Position numbers and translations under genes: made by a program. Positions 31,067-39,559 of a DNA stretch of 64,000 bases are shown here, in pieces (position 1 is the stretch's first letter; each line of letters begins with the position of its first letter). The notes beneath the pieces were generated by a model. It made no database searches, was not told the DNA's origin, and saw nothing but the letters and a program-made list of their open reading frames with translations. The DNA is from Mycobacterium sp. 1274761.0 (GTDB taxonomy: Bacteria > Actinomycetota > Actinomycetes > Mycobacteriales > Mycobacteriaceae). The DNA lies in the NCBI RefSeq assembly GCF_001668615.1, contig NZ_LZMC01000082.1, positions 1-64,000 on the forward strand, written 5' to 3'.

Positions 31067-31750
31067 ATGCTCATCGACGTGGTGACGATCTTCCCCGACT
31101 ACCTTGACCCGCTCCGACAGTCGTTGCCGGGCAAGGCAATCGAGGCGGGTATCGCCGAAGTCCGGGTGCATGACCTGCGGCGGTGGACTCACGACGTGCA
31201 CCGCTCGGTCGACGACTCGCCGTACGGCGGCGGTCCCGGAATGGTGATGAAGGCGCCGGTGTGGGGTGAGGCACTCGACGAAATATGTTCGCAGGAAACA
31301 CTTCTGGTCGTTCCCACCCCGGCGGGCAGATTGTTCACGCAAGCGACCGCCCAGCGCTGGGCCGGCGACGCGCACCTGGTCTTCGCGTGCGGGCGCTACG
31401 AGGGCATCGATCAACGTGTGATCGACGATGCCGCGCGGCGGATGCGCGTCGAAGAGGTGTCCATCGGTGACTACGTGCTGCCCGGCGGTGAATCCGCGGC
31501 CCTGGTGATGATCGAGGCCGTCGTGCGCCTGCTTCCCGATGTGCTCGGCAATCCCGAGTCACACCAACAGGATTCGCACTCGGACGGTCTCCTGGAAGGA
31601 CCGAGCTACACCAGGCCGCCCAGCTGGCGCGGTCTGGACGTGCCTGACGTGCTGTTGTCCGGAGACCACGCCAAAATCGCGGCGTGGCGCCGGGAACAGG
31701 CGCTGGCGCGCACCAGGGAACGCCGCCCCGATCTGCTGGGAGAGAATTAG
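31067..31750 (+). CDS. trmD: tRNA (guanine37-N1)-methyltransferase
   Basis: This is a SPOUT-class knotted methyltransferase of 227 residues that makes m1G37 in tRNAs and prevents frameshifting. The motifs [26 protein letters not shown] and the knot [11 protein letters not shown] are clear. It starts five bases after rimM. Its TAG overlaps the stop of the convergent lipoprotein gene. Confidence 0.97.
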   Translation: MLIDVVTIFPDYLDPLRQSLPGKAIEAGIAEVRVHDLRRWTHDVHRSVDDSPYGGGPGMVMKAPVWGEALDEICSQETLLVVPTPAGRLFTQATAQRWAGDAHLVFACGRYEGIDQRVIDDAARRMRVEEVSIGDYVLPGGESAALVMIEAVVRLLPDVLGNPESHQQDSHSDGLLEGPSYTRPPSWRGLDVPDVLLSGDHAKIAAWRREQALARTRERRPDLLGEN

Positions 31751-32652
31751 ATCTTCCCGCCAGGGAACATCGTCTTGACGGCTTGGGTGATGGTCGCGCG
31801 GGCGTCCGCCTCGTCGTCTGGTTCCAGCGAGGCGATCGCCATCACATACCGATGGTCGGCGCCGATCACGCCGGTGGACACATGCAATTGATTGGCGCCG
31901 TCCCAGCAGCAGAACCAGCCCTGTTTGACCGCGACCGGCTCGGCGTAGAGGCCCTCTGGAATGCCGAATCGCTGCGGGTAGCCATCGCTTCCCGTCGGTG
32001 TGGACTGCGCGAGGTTACCGACGATGATGTTGGCCTGCTCGGCCGGCAGGCCGCCGGTGCCGTCGAGCAGCATGTCGTAGTAGCGGACCAGATCGCTTGC
32101 AGTGCTTAGTGTCACGTCCCAGTGCCCGTTGTACGGCGCAGTCGTGCCTTTGAGGCCGTACCGCGCGACGACGCGGCTGATAATCGCGTTGCCCCCGCTG
32201 CGGTCCCAGAAGATCTGCGCCGCGCTGTCGTCGGAGGACCGCAGCATGACCTCGAGGGATTTACGGTCGGCCGGTGACAGCTGCGTCTGTCCCTTGGATA
32301 CCTGCAGCAGCAGATCGTCGGCGATGAACACCTTCACCACCGACGCGATCGGAAACGGCGTGTTGTCCGCGTTGGAAACGATCTGGCCGCTGTTGCGGTC
32401 CATGACGACGCTCTCGATGTCGGCTCCGGTCTTGGCGGCCTCGGCGATCGCCTGACGGGTGCGCGACTCGAGACCGTCGAAGGTCGCGGCCGGCGGGGCG
32501 GCCGGCGGGGCGACGGTCACTTGCGGCGGCGGCGGTGATTTCGGTGGCGTGCCGTACACCCGTGCCTCACAGCCCACCAGCAGCGCCGCACACACGAGGG
32601 CTGCGATCGCGGTCACCCCACTTGCCCGCCGCCGACGCATACCCCTCCTCAC
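31747..32652 (-). CDS. LppW-like lipoprotein with class A beta-lactamase fold, copy 1
   Basis: This 301-residue exported protein has a lipobox LLVGC with Cys28 as the lipidated residue, a proline-rich linker, then a serine-hydrolase domain. Ser104-Val-Val-Lys107 is a proper SxxK motif. The second and third motifs differ from beta-lactamases: Ser140-Asp-Asp142 replaces SDN, and Lys243-Gln-Gly245 replaces KTG. A vicinal Cys248-Cys249 pair follows. It is probably a cell-surface penicillin-interacting or esterase-like protein of unknown function. Met5 (base 32640) is a possible start. A tandem paralogue follows at 32742. Confidence 0.85.
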   Translation of the reverse strand: MRRGMRRRRASGVTAIAALVCAALLVGCEARVYGTPPKSPPPPQVTVAPPAAPPAATFDGLESRTRQAIAEAAKTGADIESVVMDRNSGQIVSNADNTPFPIASVVKVFIADDLLLQVSKGQTQLSPADRKSLEVMLRSSDDSAAQIFWDRSGGNAIISRVVARYGLKGTTAPYNGHWDVTLSTASDLVRYYDMLLDGTGGLPAEQANIIVGNLAQSTPTGSDGYPQRFGIPEGLYAEPVAVKQGWFCCWDGANQLHVSTGVIGADHRYVMAIASLEPDDEADARATITQAVKTMFPGGKI

Positions 32653-32741
32653 ACAACGAGCGAAAACCTCAAGCCGGCGTAACGGGGCCTCGTCGCCGCA
32701 CCGCCCGCCGGCAATACCAACCCAGCCTAATACGCGCCGGG

Positions 32742-33674
32742 CTAGACCCGCCCGCCAGGAAACATCGTCCTGACCGCCTGCGTGATGGTCGCGCGTGCGG
32801 CCTCGTCACTTGTCGGTTGATCGGATGCGATTGCCATCACATAGCGGTGGTCGGACCCGATGACCCCAGTCGACAGGTGCATCCAATCGGAGCCGATGCA
32901 ACACATCCAGCCCTGTTTCACCGCGACGGACTCGGCATAGAGACCATCGGGGATGCCGAATCGCTGCGGGTAGACGCCGCCGGGCATCATGCCGTCAATC
33001 CCCACGGGCGCGGATTGCGCCAGGTTGTCGACGATCATCTCGGCCTTGTCCTTCGGCAGCCCGCCGGCGCCGGAGAGCATCATCGCGTAGTAGCGCACGA
33101 GATCATCGGCGGTGCTGATCGTGTTGAACCACCGGCCGTTGCCCGGCGGCCTGGTGCCGGCGAGGCCGTAGCGGGCCGCGACCCGGGTGACGATCGCGCT
33201 GCCGCCCCCGCGGTTCCAGAACCCCTCGGCGGCGCTGTCGTCGGAATTGCGCAGCATCGATTCGAACATCTTCTGGTCGTCCGGAGACAGCGGCGGACCG
33301 TGCAGCAGCAGGTCGTCGGCGATGAACAGCTTGACCACCGAGGCAATAGCGATGCCCCTGCCGTTGCCGTTGGTCACCCGCCGTCCCGTCGAACGGTCCA
33401 GCACGACCGCGGTGAGGTCGGCCCCCTTGGCCGCGGCCTCGGTCGTCGCCCGCATGACGCGCTTCTCGAGGCCGGTGAAGCCGGACGCGGGTTCATCGGG
33501 TGCGGCTTCGGGCAGGGGCGCCAACGGGCCCTGCGGGGCGATCACGGTCAGCTGCGGCGCTTCGGGGCTCACCGGTGGTGGCGAGCCGTAGGAACGGGCC
33601 TCGCAAGCGGTCAGGACGAGTCCCACGGAGGCCATTGAGACCACCGCGACCAGCCTCGACGGCCGCCGACGCAT
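32742..33674 (-). CDS. LppW-like lipoprotein with class A beta-lactamase fold, copy 2
   Basis: This is a tandem paralogue of the gene at 31747-32652, 310 residues. Lipobox Cys24 (VLTAC), Ser112-Val-Val-Lys115, Ser144-Asp-Asp146, Lys253-Gln-Gly255 and the vicinal Cys258-Cys259 are all conserved between the two. The altered motifs are therefore a family trait and not a random mutation. Start ATG 33674 is six bases after a GGAGG. The ATG at 33689 has no such site. Confidence 0.87.
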   Translation of the reverse strand: MRRRPSRLVAVVSMASVGLVLTACEARSYGSPPPVSPEAPQLTVIAPQGPLAPLPEAAPDEPASGFTGLEKRVMRATTEAAAKGADLTAVVLDRSTGRRVTNGNGRGIAIASVVKLFIADDLLLHGPPLSPDDQKMFESMLRNSDDSAAEGFWNRGGGSAIVTRVAARYGLAGTRPPGNGRWFNTISTADDLVRYYAMMLSGAGGLPKDKAEMIVDNLAQSAPVGIDGMMPGGVYPQRFGIPDGLYAESVAVKQGWMCCIGSDWMHLSTGVIGSDHRYVMAIASDQPTSDEAARATITQAVRTMFPGGRV

Positions 33675-33777
33675 ATGTATCCTCCACATTGTCGGTGAGT
33701 GATTCAGGCTTCGGAAACGGTCGATACCCGCCTGCCCGTCGAGCCTAACCGCTGTGCAGCGATCATGCGGCGGCCCA

Positions 33778-33811
33778 CGATTTCACTGCATGCGGCCCTA
33801 TCTGGCACAAT
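33778..33811 (+). promoter_or_regulatory. Candidate rplS promoter, matching the rpsP promoter
   Basis: CGATTTC at 33778 and TCTGGCACAAT at 33801-33811 repeat the two blocks found before rpsP with identical spacing. CACAAT is the likely -10. The leader to rplS would be about 90 bases. The rest of the gap between 33675 and 33907 shows nothing else that I recognise. Confidence 0.55.
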
Positions 33812-33907
33812 TGACCAGTTGTCTGAGCGAGGCGCGGACCCGGCAGGTCTGTCCGCCGCAGGCCCGCCGATTGCGCGAAAACGTTAACTGCTAAGGAAGA
33901 GTCACCG

Positions 33908-34249
33908 ATGAACACGCTGGATTTCGTCGATCAGTCGTCGTTGCGCGACGACATTCCGGACTTCAGCGCCGGCGACACCGTCAACGTGCACGTGAAGGTC
34001 ATCGAGGGCGCCAAGGAGCGCATCCAGGTCTTCAAGGGTGTCGTGCTGCGCCGTCAGGGCGGTGGTATCCGCGAGACTTTCACCGTGCGCAAGGAAAGCT
34101 ACGGCGTCGGCGTGGAGCGCACCTTCCCCGTGCACTCGCCGAACATCGACCACATCGACGTCGTGACCCGTGGTGACGTGCGTCGCGCCAAGCTCTACTA
34201 CCTGCGCGAACTTCGTGGCAAGAAGGCGAAGATCAAGGAAAAGCGCTGA
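33908..34249 (+). CDS. rplS: Ribosomal protein L19
   Basis: This 113-residue 50S protein lies at the subunit interface. [22 protein letters not shown] begins the core and [19 protein letters not shown] ends it. AAGGAAGAG precedes the ATG. It begins the conserved rplS-lepB-rnhB-DUF2469 group. Confidence 0.98.
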   Translation: MNTLDFVDQSSLRDDIPDFSAGDTVNVHVKVIEGAKERIQVFKGVVLRRQGGGIRETFTVRKESYGVGVERTFPVHSPNIDHIDVVTRGDVRRAKLYYLRELRGKKAKIKEKR

Positions 34250-34313
34250 CGTCGCGCCAGACTCGACGCCATCTTTCGATGGTCGTCAGAGGCGTCGTGG
34301 ATACGCTGTTGCC

Positions 34314-35174
34314 GTGAGCGGACCCACGGACTCCCCAGACCCCTCATCCGAGCGCACGCTCGACGACGACGCCCCGGCCGCGGTTGAACCGCATGCCGAC
34401 GAGGCCGACGAGGCGTCCGCAGTCACCGACAAGTCGGAGCGCAAACGGGGAGCGTTGCGCGAAGCCGTCATTCTGGTGGTGATCGCGGTCGGGCTGTACT
34501 ACCTGATGCTGACGTTCATCGCCCGGCCCTATCTGATCCCGTCGGAGTCGATGGAGCCCACGTTGCACGGCTGCGCCGGTTGCGTGGGGGACCGCATCAT
34601 GGTCGACAAGCTGACCTATCGATTCTCCGAGCCCAAACCGGGCGACGTGATCGTGTTCAAGGGCCCGCCGAACTGGAATGCCGGCTATAAGTCGATCCGC
34701 TCCGACAACCCCGCGGTGCGGTGGGTGCAGAACGCGTTATCGTTCGTCGGTTTCGTCCCGCCGGACGAGAACGACCTGGTCAAGAGGGTGATCGCGACGG
34801 GCGGGCAGACCGTCGAATGCCGTCAGAGCACCGGCCTGACCGTGGATGGGAAGCCGCTGAAAGAGCCCTACCTCGACCTGCAGACGATGAACGTGCCCGA
34901 CCCCGACAAGTACCGCTGCTTCGGATTCGAATTCGGACCGGTGAAGGTGCCCGACGGGCGGGTCTGGGTGATGGGCGACAACCGCACTCATTCGGCCGAC
35001 TCGCGGGTGCACTGCGCCGACAACGTCGCCGACTTCCAGAGCGGAATCAAATGCACCGGCGACCCCAATGCCGGCACCGTTCCGCTGAGCAATGTGATCG
35101 GAAAGGCGCGGTTCATCGCCTGGCCGCCATCGCGATGGGGTGGGGTTAGCTCGGTGGATCCGCAGACGCAATAA
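34314..35174 (+). CDS. lepB: Signal peptidase I
   Basis: This membrane-bound type I signal peptidase of 286 residues has a long acidic cytoplasmic N terminus and one membrane segment (about 50-68). The catalytic Ser is in IPSESMEPT, the general-base Lys in LVKRVIATGG, and the box VMGDNRTHSADSR is present. It cleaves Sec and Tat signal peptides. GTG 34314 is the first sensible start after rplS. Confidence 0.95.
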   Translation: MSGPTDSPDPSSERTLDDDAPAAVEPHADEADEASAVTDKSERKRGALREAVILVVIAVGLYYLMLTFIARPYLIPSESMEPTLHGCAGCVGDRIMVDKLTYRFSEPKPGDVIVFKGPPNWNAGYKSIRSDNPAVRWVQNALSFVGFVPPDENDLVKRVIATGGQTVECRQSTGLTVDGKPLKEPYLDLQTMNVPDPDKYRCFGFEFGPVKVPDGRVWVMGDNRTHSADSRVHCADNVADFQSGIKCTGDPNAGTVPLSNVIGKARFIAWPPSRWGGVSSVDPQTQ

Positions 35175-35220
35175 GTTGGGGTGTGCGATGAGCGTGCTGC
35201 GCGAAGAGGAGACGTCCTAA

Positions 35221-35997
35221 TTGCCGGCGACATGGCCGCCGCGAACGGTGATCCGGAAGTCCGCCGGGCTTCGCACCCTGGAGTCGGCGCTGTACCGGTC
35301 GGGGCTCGGCCCGGTGGCGGGAGTCGACGAGGTCGGTCGCGGCGCCTGCGCAGGACCGCTGGTGGTCGCCGCCTGTGTGCTCGGGCCCAACCGGCTGGAG
35401 AGCCTCGCCGCGCTCGACGACTCCAAGAAGCTCACCGAGAAGGAACGCGAGCGGCTGTTCCCGCTGATTAGGCGCTACGCGCTGGCCTATCACGTGGTGT
35501 TCATCCCGTCGACCGAGGTGGACCGCCGCGGGGTGCATGTGGCCAACATCGAGGGGATGCGCAGGGCGATCGCGGGCCTGTCGGTTCGACCGGGCTACGT
35601 GCTCAGCGACGGCTTCCGCGTTCCGGGGCTGCCCGCGCCGTCGCTGCCGGTCGTCGGAGGTGACGCCGCCGCGGCCTGCATCGCCGCCGCCAGCGTGCTC
35701 GCCAAGGTCAGCCGCGACCGGCTGATGGTCAAGATGGAGGCCGAACACCCAGGCTACGGGTTCGCCGACCACAAGGGCTACAGCACACCGGCCCACGGCG
35801 CGGCATTGGCTCGGCTCGGGCCCTGTAGCCAGCACCGATACTCGTTTATCAATGTCCGCCGCGTGGCCAGCCCGCTGGAGCCGACTGGAACCAAGCTGGT
35901 GGCCGAACTGGCTGGTGACATCCATACCGGACCCGCGCGGCGAAGTGGGGTAGGAGAGAATGGTTCTAACCGCAACGAAGGACTGCTGAAGCGATGA
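35221..35997 (+). CDS. rnhB: Ribonuclease HII
   Basis: This 258-residue type 2 RNase H removes ribonucleotides from DNA. The catalytic acidic residues are in [12 protein letters not shown] and LSDGFRVPG, with HKGYSTPAH near the end of the core. The start appears to be TTG 35221, since the family opening [11 protein letters not shown] begins two codons later and a TAA stop lies immediately upstream. It overlaps the DUF2469 gene by four bases. The C-terminal 30 residues are variable. Confidence 0.93.
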   Translation: MPATWPPRTVIRKSAGLRTLESALYRSGLGPVAGVDEVGRGACAGPLVVAACVLGPNRLESLAALDDSKKLTEKERERLFPLIRRYALAYHVVFIPSTEVDRRGVHVANIEGMRRAIAGLSVRPGYVLSDGFRVPGLPAPSLPVVGGDAAAACIAAASVLAKVSRDRLMVKMEAEHPGYGFADHKGYSTPAHGAALARLGPCSQHRYSFINVRRVASPLEPTGTKLVAELAGDIHTGPARRSGVGENGSNRNEGLLKR

Positions 35998-36299
35998 GTG
36001 CCGAAGATCTCGAGAAGTATGAAACCGAGATGGAACTCTCGCTGTACCGCGAATATAAGGACATCGTGGGCCAGTTCAGCTACGTCGTGGAAACCGAGCG
36101 GCGGTTCTATCTGGCAAACAGCGTCGAGATGGTGCCGCGCAACGCCGACGGCGAGGTGTACTTCGAGTTGCGCCTGGCCGACGCCTGGGTCTGGGACATG
36201 TACCGCCCGGCCCGGTTTGTCAAACAGGTGCGGGTGATCACGTTCAAGGACGTGAACATCGAAGAGGTGGAGAAGCCTGAACTGCGGCTGCCCGAATAG
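35994..36299 (+). CDS. DUF2469 family protein (Rv2901c-like)
   Basis: This 101-residue acidic protein is highly conserved in actinobacteria and always lies after rnhB. It starts [23 protein letters not shown] and ends with [17 protein letters not shown]. No enzymatic motif is visible and its role is unknown. The start overlaps the rnhB stop. Confidence 0.9.
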   Translation: MSAEDLEKYETEMELSLYREYKDIVGQFSYVVETERRFYLANSVEMVPRNADGEVYFELRLADAWVWDMYRPARFVKQVRVITFKDVNIEEVEKPELRLPE

Positions 36300-37406
36300 T
36301 CACGGCTTGAAGCCGTACACCATCGACGTCGGGCCGATCAGGTGCCGGACCGTGACGTCGCAGAATCCTCTGCCACGCAACATGGCCGCGCAGTCGGTGG
36401 TGGTGGCCTCGTAGCCGTCGCGGGTTTCGAGCATGATGTTCAGACTCGACAGCAGGCTGTGAAAGTGGTTCATTGACCGCCGCCATGTAGGCATCGCGTC
36501 ATAAACGATCAAGGCTCCGCCGCCGGGAAGGGCGTCGAACGCGTGTGCCGCCAGGTCACACCGGTCCTGGTAGCTCTGGCCGTGGAAGACGTGACCGAAC
36601 GACAGCACGTCGGCGCGGGGCAGGTCGTCGGTGAAGAAGTCGCCCGCGACGAAGGCGAGCCGGTCATCGAGCCCGAACGATTTCACGTAGTCGGTGAAGA
36701 TCGGCTCGACAACCGGTAGGTCGAAGCCGATGCCGCGCAGATGCGAATGCGTCAGCGCGACCCGCACCGCCAACGCGCCCTGCGCACAACCCATGTCGGC
36801 GAACGTGGCAAACCGCTTCCACGGGAAACGGGCCGCCAGCATGGTGGCCTCGCCCGTCGAGATCCCCGTCATGCCGGACAGAAACGTCCTCAGCACCACT
36901 GGGTCTCGGTACAGCATGTCGAAGAACTTGTTCTCGCCCCGCTCCTCCTCCGCGGCGGGTACACCGGTCTCCAACAAGCCGTCCAGCCCTGCCCAGAGCT
37001 CGTAGAGACGCGTGCTCGACAGCTCCATCAGGCCGCCGATGTAGGTCGGCTTCTCGCGGTCCAGAAACATCGACGCGCGGAAGCTGTTCGAATACCGCCC
37101 CGCCTTGTCACGCCGGAGTAGCCCGCAGGCGACCAACGCCTCGAGCGCCGTCGGGGCGGCGCGCGGATGCCAGCCCAGCCGCTCGATCAACTCGTCGCCT
37201 GTCAGGGGCTCCAGCGCCAACAGTGTGAATATGCCCCGATGGACCGCGCTGAGGATGAGCCGCGACGACCAGAACGCCATCCCGGCCTCGATGATCGCCT
37301 GCGGCCCGGCAAGCTTGCGCAGCGCCGGCCCCAGCAGCGTGTTCTGGAACGCGCGCATCATCAGGCGCTCACGCCGGACATCCACGGTGGGTTTTTCAGT
37401 TGACAT
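36300..37406 (-). CDS. O-methyltransferase family 2 protein
   Basis: This 368-residue SAM-dependent methyltransferase has a winged-helix dimerisation domain (about 45-110), as in plant and polyketide O-methyltransferases. The Rossmann domain has motif I FADMGCAQGALA (the usual DxGxGxG is altered to DMGCAQG) and a later GGGALIVYDAM. The catalytic histidine region reads GHVFHGQS. It probably methylates a hydroxyl of an aromatic or polyketide-like metabolite. ATG 37406 follows GGTGGAAG; the longer open frame upstream is not coding. It marks the left edge of the accessory block. Confidence 0.82.
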   Translation of the reverse strand: MSTEKPTVDVRRERLMMRAFQNTLLGPALRKLAGPQAIIEAGMAFWSSRLILSAVHRGIFTLLALEPLTGDELIERLGWHPRAAPTALEALVACGLLRRDKAGRYSNSFRASMFLDREKPTYIGGLMELSSTRLYELWAGLDGLLETGVPAAEEERGENKFFDMLYRDPVVLRTFLSGMTGISTGEATMLAARFPWKRFATFADMGCAQGALAVRVALTHSHLRGIGFDLPVVEPIFTDYVKSFGLDDRLAFVAGDFFTDDLPRADVLSFGHVFHGQSYQDRCDLAAHAFDALPGGGALIVYDAMPTWRRSMNHFHSLLSSLNIMLETRDGYEATTTDCAAMLRGRGFCDVTVRHLIGPTSMVYGFKP

Positions 37407-37541
37407 GGTCTTCCACCTCCGCATCGGGCGGCAGTCCTCATTGTGGTCCCGCGAGCCTGCCCACAGATCGGAATCCGGGGCGTTATTGCGATCTGGCCGC
37501 AGTCTCGCGGGACAGGGCACGGCGATTGATAGCTTGACCCG

Positions 37542-38747
37542 GTGAAGGTTTCCCCGAACGCGGCGCGACCACTGGCCGGGGTCAGGATCGTCGAGATCTC
37601 CAGCTTCGTCGCGGTGCCGTTGGCCGGTATGACGTTGGGGCAGCTCGGCGCCGAGGTGGTGCGGGTCGATCCGGTCGGCGGCGCCGCGGACTACCACCGC
37701 TGGCCGATCACCGCCGGCGGAACCAGCATTTACTGGGCGGGTCTGAACAAGGGCAAGCGTTCAGTCGCCGCCGATATCCGCTCGCCGGACGGTCAGCAGC
37801 TCGTGCAGCGGCTGATCGCCGACAGCGGCGTGCTGATCACGAACGTGGCCGGGCGCGAATGGCACTCCTACGACAAATTGAGGACGCTGCGGCCAGACTT
37901 GATCCACGTCGAGGTGTCCGGCCGCGCCGATGGCGGCACCGGTGTGGACTACACCGTCAACGCGGGCCTCGGATTTCCGATGGTGACCGGTCCGCCGGAG
38001 CTCGCCGCGCCGGTCAACCACGTGCTGCCGGCCTGGGACGTGTCGTGCGGGCTGTATGCCGCGCTGTCGGTGGTCACCGCCTTGCGGCACCGTGACGCAA
38101 CCGGCGAAGGGCAGCGGATCTCGATACCGCTGGAGAACGTCGCGCTGGCAACCGCGGGCAACCTCAGCTTCCTCACCGAGGTGATGGTCAATGGCGACAC
38201 CCGCGAACGCATCGGCAACTCCATCTACGGCCAATACGGCCAAGAATTCGCCAGCAGCGACGGGGTGTCGTTCATGATCGTTGCGCTCACCAAGCGCCAC
38301 TTCCACGATTTGACCGAGCTGACGGAGACCACGAAAGCCGTTGCGGTGCTTGGTGAAACGATCGGCGCCGATTTCACCGACGAAGGCGAGCGATACCGGC
38401 ATCGCGAGGCACTGACGGGGCTGTTCGCCGAGTGGTTCTCGACGCATACCGGGCCCGAAATCACCGCGGCATTGTCGTCGACGTCGGTTCTGTGGGAGCG
38501 ATACCGCACCTTCGCCGAGGTCGCCACAGACGAGCGGGTGACGGCCAACCCGCTGTTCACCCCGCTCGACCAACCGCGAATCGGCGAATACCTGGCGCCG
38601 GGCTTGCCGGTGTCGATCAACGGGGAGTATGTGAAGGCGGTGCCGGCCCCCGCATTGGGCGACGACACCGCCGGTGTACTGGCCGACTGGTTGGGTCTCA
38701 GCGAGGACGACGTGACGAAGCTCAGCGACGCGGGAACCGTCCGATGA
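37542..38747 (+). CDS. CaiB/BaiF family CoA-transferase
   Basis: This is a 401-residue class III CoA-transferase or racemase. It shows LAGVRIVEISSFVAVPLAGM, LGAEVVRVDP, LNKGKRSVAADIRSPDG and GRADGGTGVDYTVNAG, all typical. Such enzymes move CoA between carboxylic acids through an aspartyl-CoA intermediate. The GTG start is separated by 135 bases from the divergent methyltransferase. The acyl-CoA thioesterase gene overlaps its stop (ATGA), so the two probably act on the same acyl-CoA. Confidence 0.9.
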   Translation: MKVSPNAARPLAGVRIVEISSFVAVPLAGMTLGQLGAEVVRVDPVGGAADYHRWPITAGGTSIYWAGLNKGKRSVAADIRSPDGQQLVQRLIADSGVLITNVAGREWHSYDKLRTLRPDLIHVEVSGRADGGTGVDYTVNAGLGFPMVTGPPELAAPVNHVLPAWDVSCGLYAALSVVTALRHRDATGEGQRISIPLENVALATAGNLSFLTEVMVNGDTRERIGNSIYGQYGQEFASSDGVSFMIVALTKRHFHDLTELTETTKAVAVLGETIGADFTDEGERYRHREALTGLFAEWFSTHTGPEITAALSSTSVLWERYRTFAEVATDERVTANPLFTPLDQPRIGEYLAPGLPVSINGEYVKAVPAPALGDDTAGVLADWLGLSEDDVTKLSDAGTVR

Positions 38748-39559
38748 GCCGGCTGCTGGGACTGCTCGAGCTCGAATCGGGCGCCGATGATCACACGTTC
38801 ATCGGCCCGGCCAGCGGGCCGGAGGGCAAGCGTGCCTTCGGCGGCCAATTCATGGCCCAGAGCCTGGCCGCCGCGTGCGCCACCGTCGAGAAGAACCGGC
38901 TGCCGACCAACATGCACCTGCAGTTCCTGCGCGGCGGGGCGGCCGGCGAGGCCGTCGAGTACACCGTCACGCCGGTCTTCGACGGTCGCACCGCCTCGGC
39001 GCGCCGGGTCGATTCGCGCCAGGGCGATCGGCTGCTGACGACGGCGTCGCTGTCGTTCGCGGTAGAGCTGCCCGGGCCCGAACACGGCCATCTGGAACGC
39101 ATGCCGGGCGATCCCAACATGCTTCCGCAATCCGGGCCCGCAGGGCCCGCTCCGTCGATGCCGTTGGAGGAGTTGGACATCCGGATCGCCGACACCATCG
39201 CCAGCGGTGAGTTCGTGCGGCGATTCTGGTGGCGGGCCATGGTTCCGCTACCCGATGACCTGATGATCCACACGCTTGTCGCGGTGTATGTGACCGACGT
39301 GTACATGATCGATCCGGCGTTGCAGGTGCATGGGCACTCGATGGAGGCCCGCACTCATCGCAGCGGGACCACCGATTCGTCGATCTGGTTCCACCAGCCG
39401 GTCCGCGCCAACGAATGGAACCTGTTGGAGACCCGGTCGCCCGCCGCGGCGCGTGGGCGCGGTGTCGTGACGGGCCGTTTGGTGCGTACGGACGGCGTCA
39501 TCGCCGCCACCTTGGTGCAGGAGGGTCTTATCGCAGAGCGGGGACCGGATCCGCAGTAG
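38744..39559 (+). CDS. Acyl-CoA thioesterase II (TesB-like)
   Basis: This 271-residue protein has two hotdog domains, as in TesB. The N-terminal part has AFGGQFMAQSLAAAC and the C-terminal part has HGHSMEARTHRSGTTDSSIW and ANEWNLLE. It hydrolyses medium or long acyl-CoA to free acid and CoA. It is coupled to the CaiB-like gene. Its last 32 bases overlap the 3' end of the convergent adenylation-acyltransferase gene. Confidence 0.9.
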   Translation: MSRLLGLLELESGADDHTFIGPASGPEGKRAFGGQFMAQSLAAACATVEKNRLPTNMHLQFLRGGAAGEAVEYTVTPVFDGRTASARRVDSRQGDRLLTTASLSFAVELPGPEHGHLERMPGDPNMLPQSGPAGPAPSMPLEELDIRIADTIASGEFVRRFWWRAMVPLPDDLMIHTLVAVYVTDVYMIDPALQVHGHSMEARTHRSGTTDSSIWFHQPVRANEWNLLETRSPAAARGRGVVTGRLVRTDGVIAATLVQEGLIAERGPDPQ

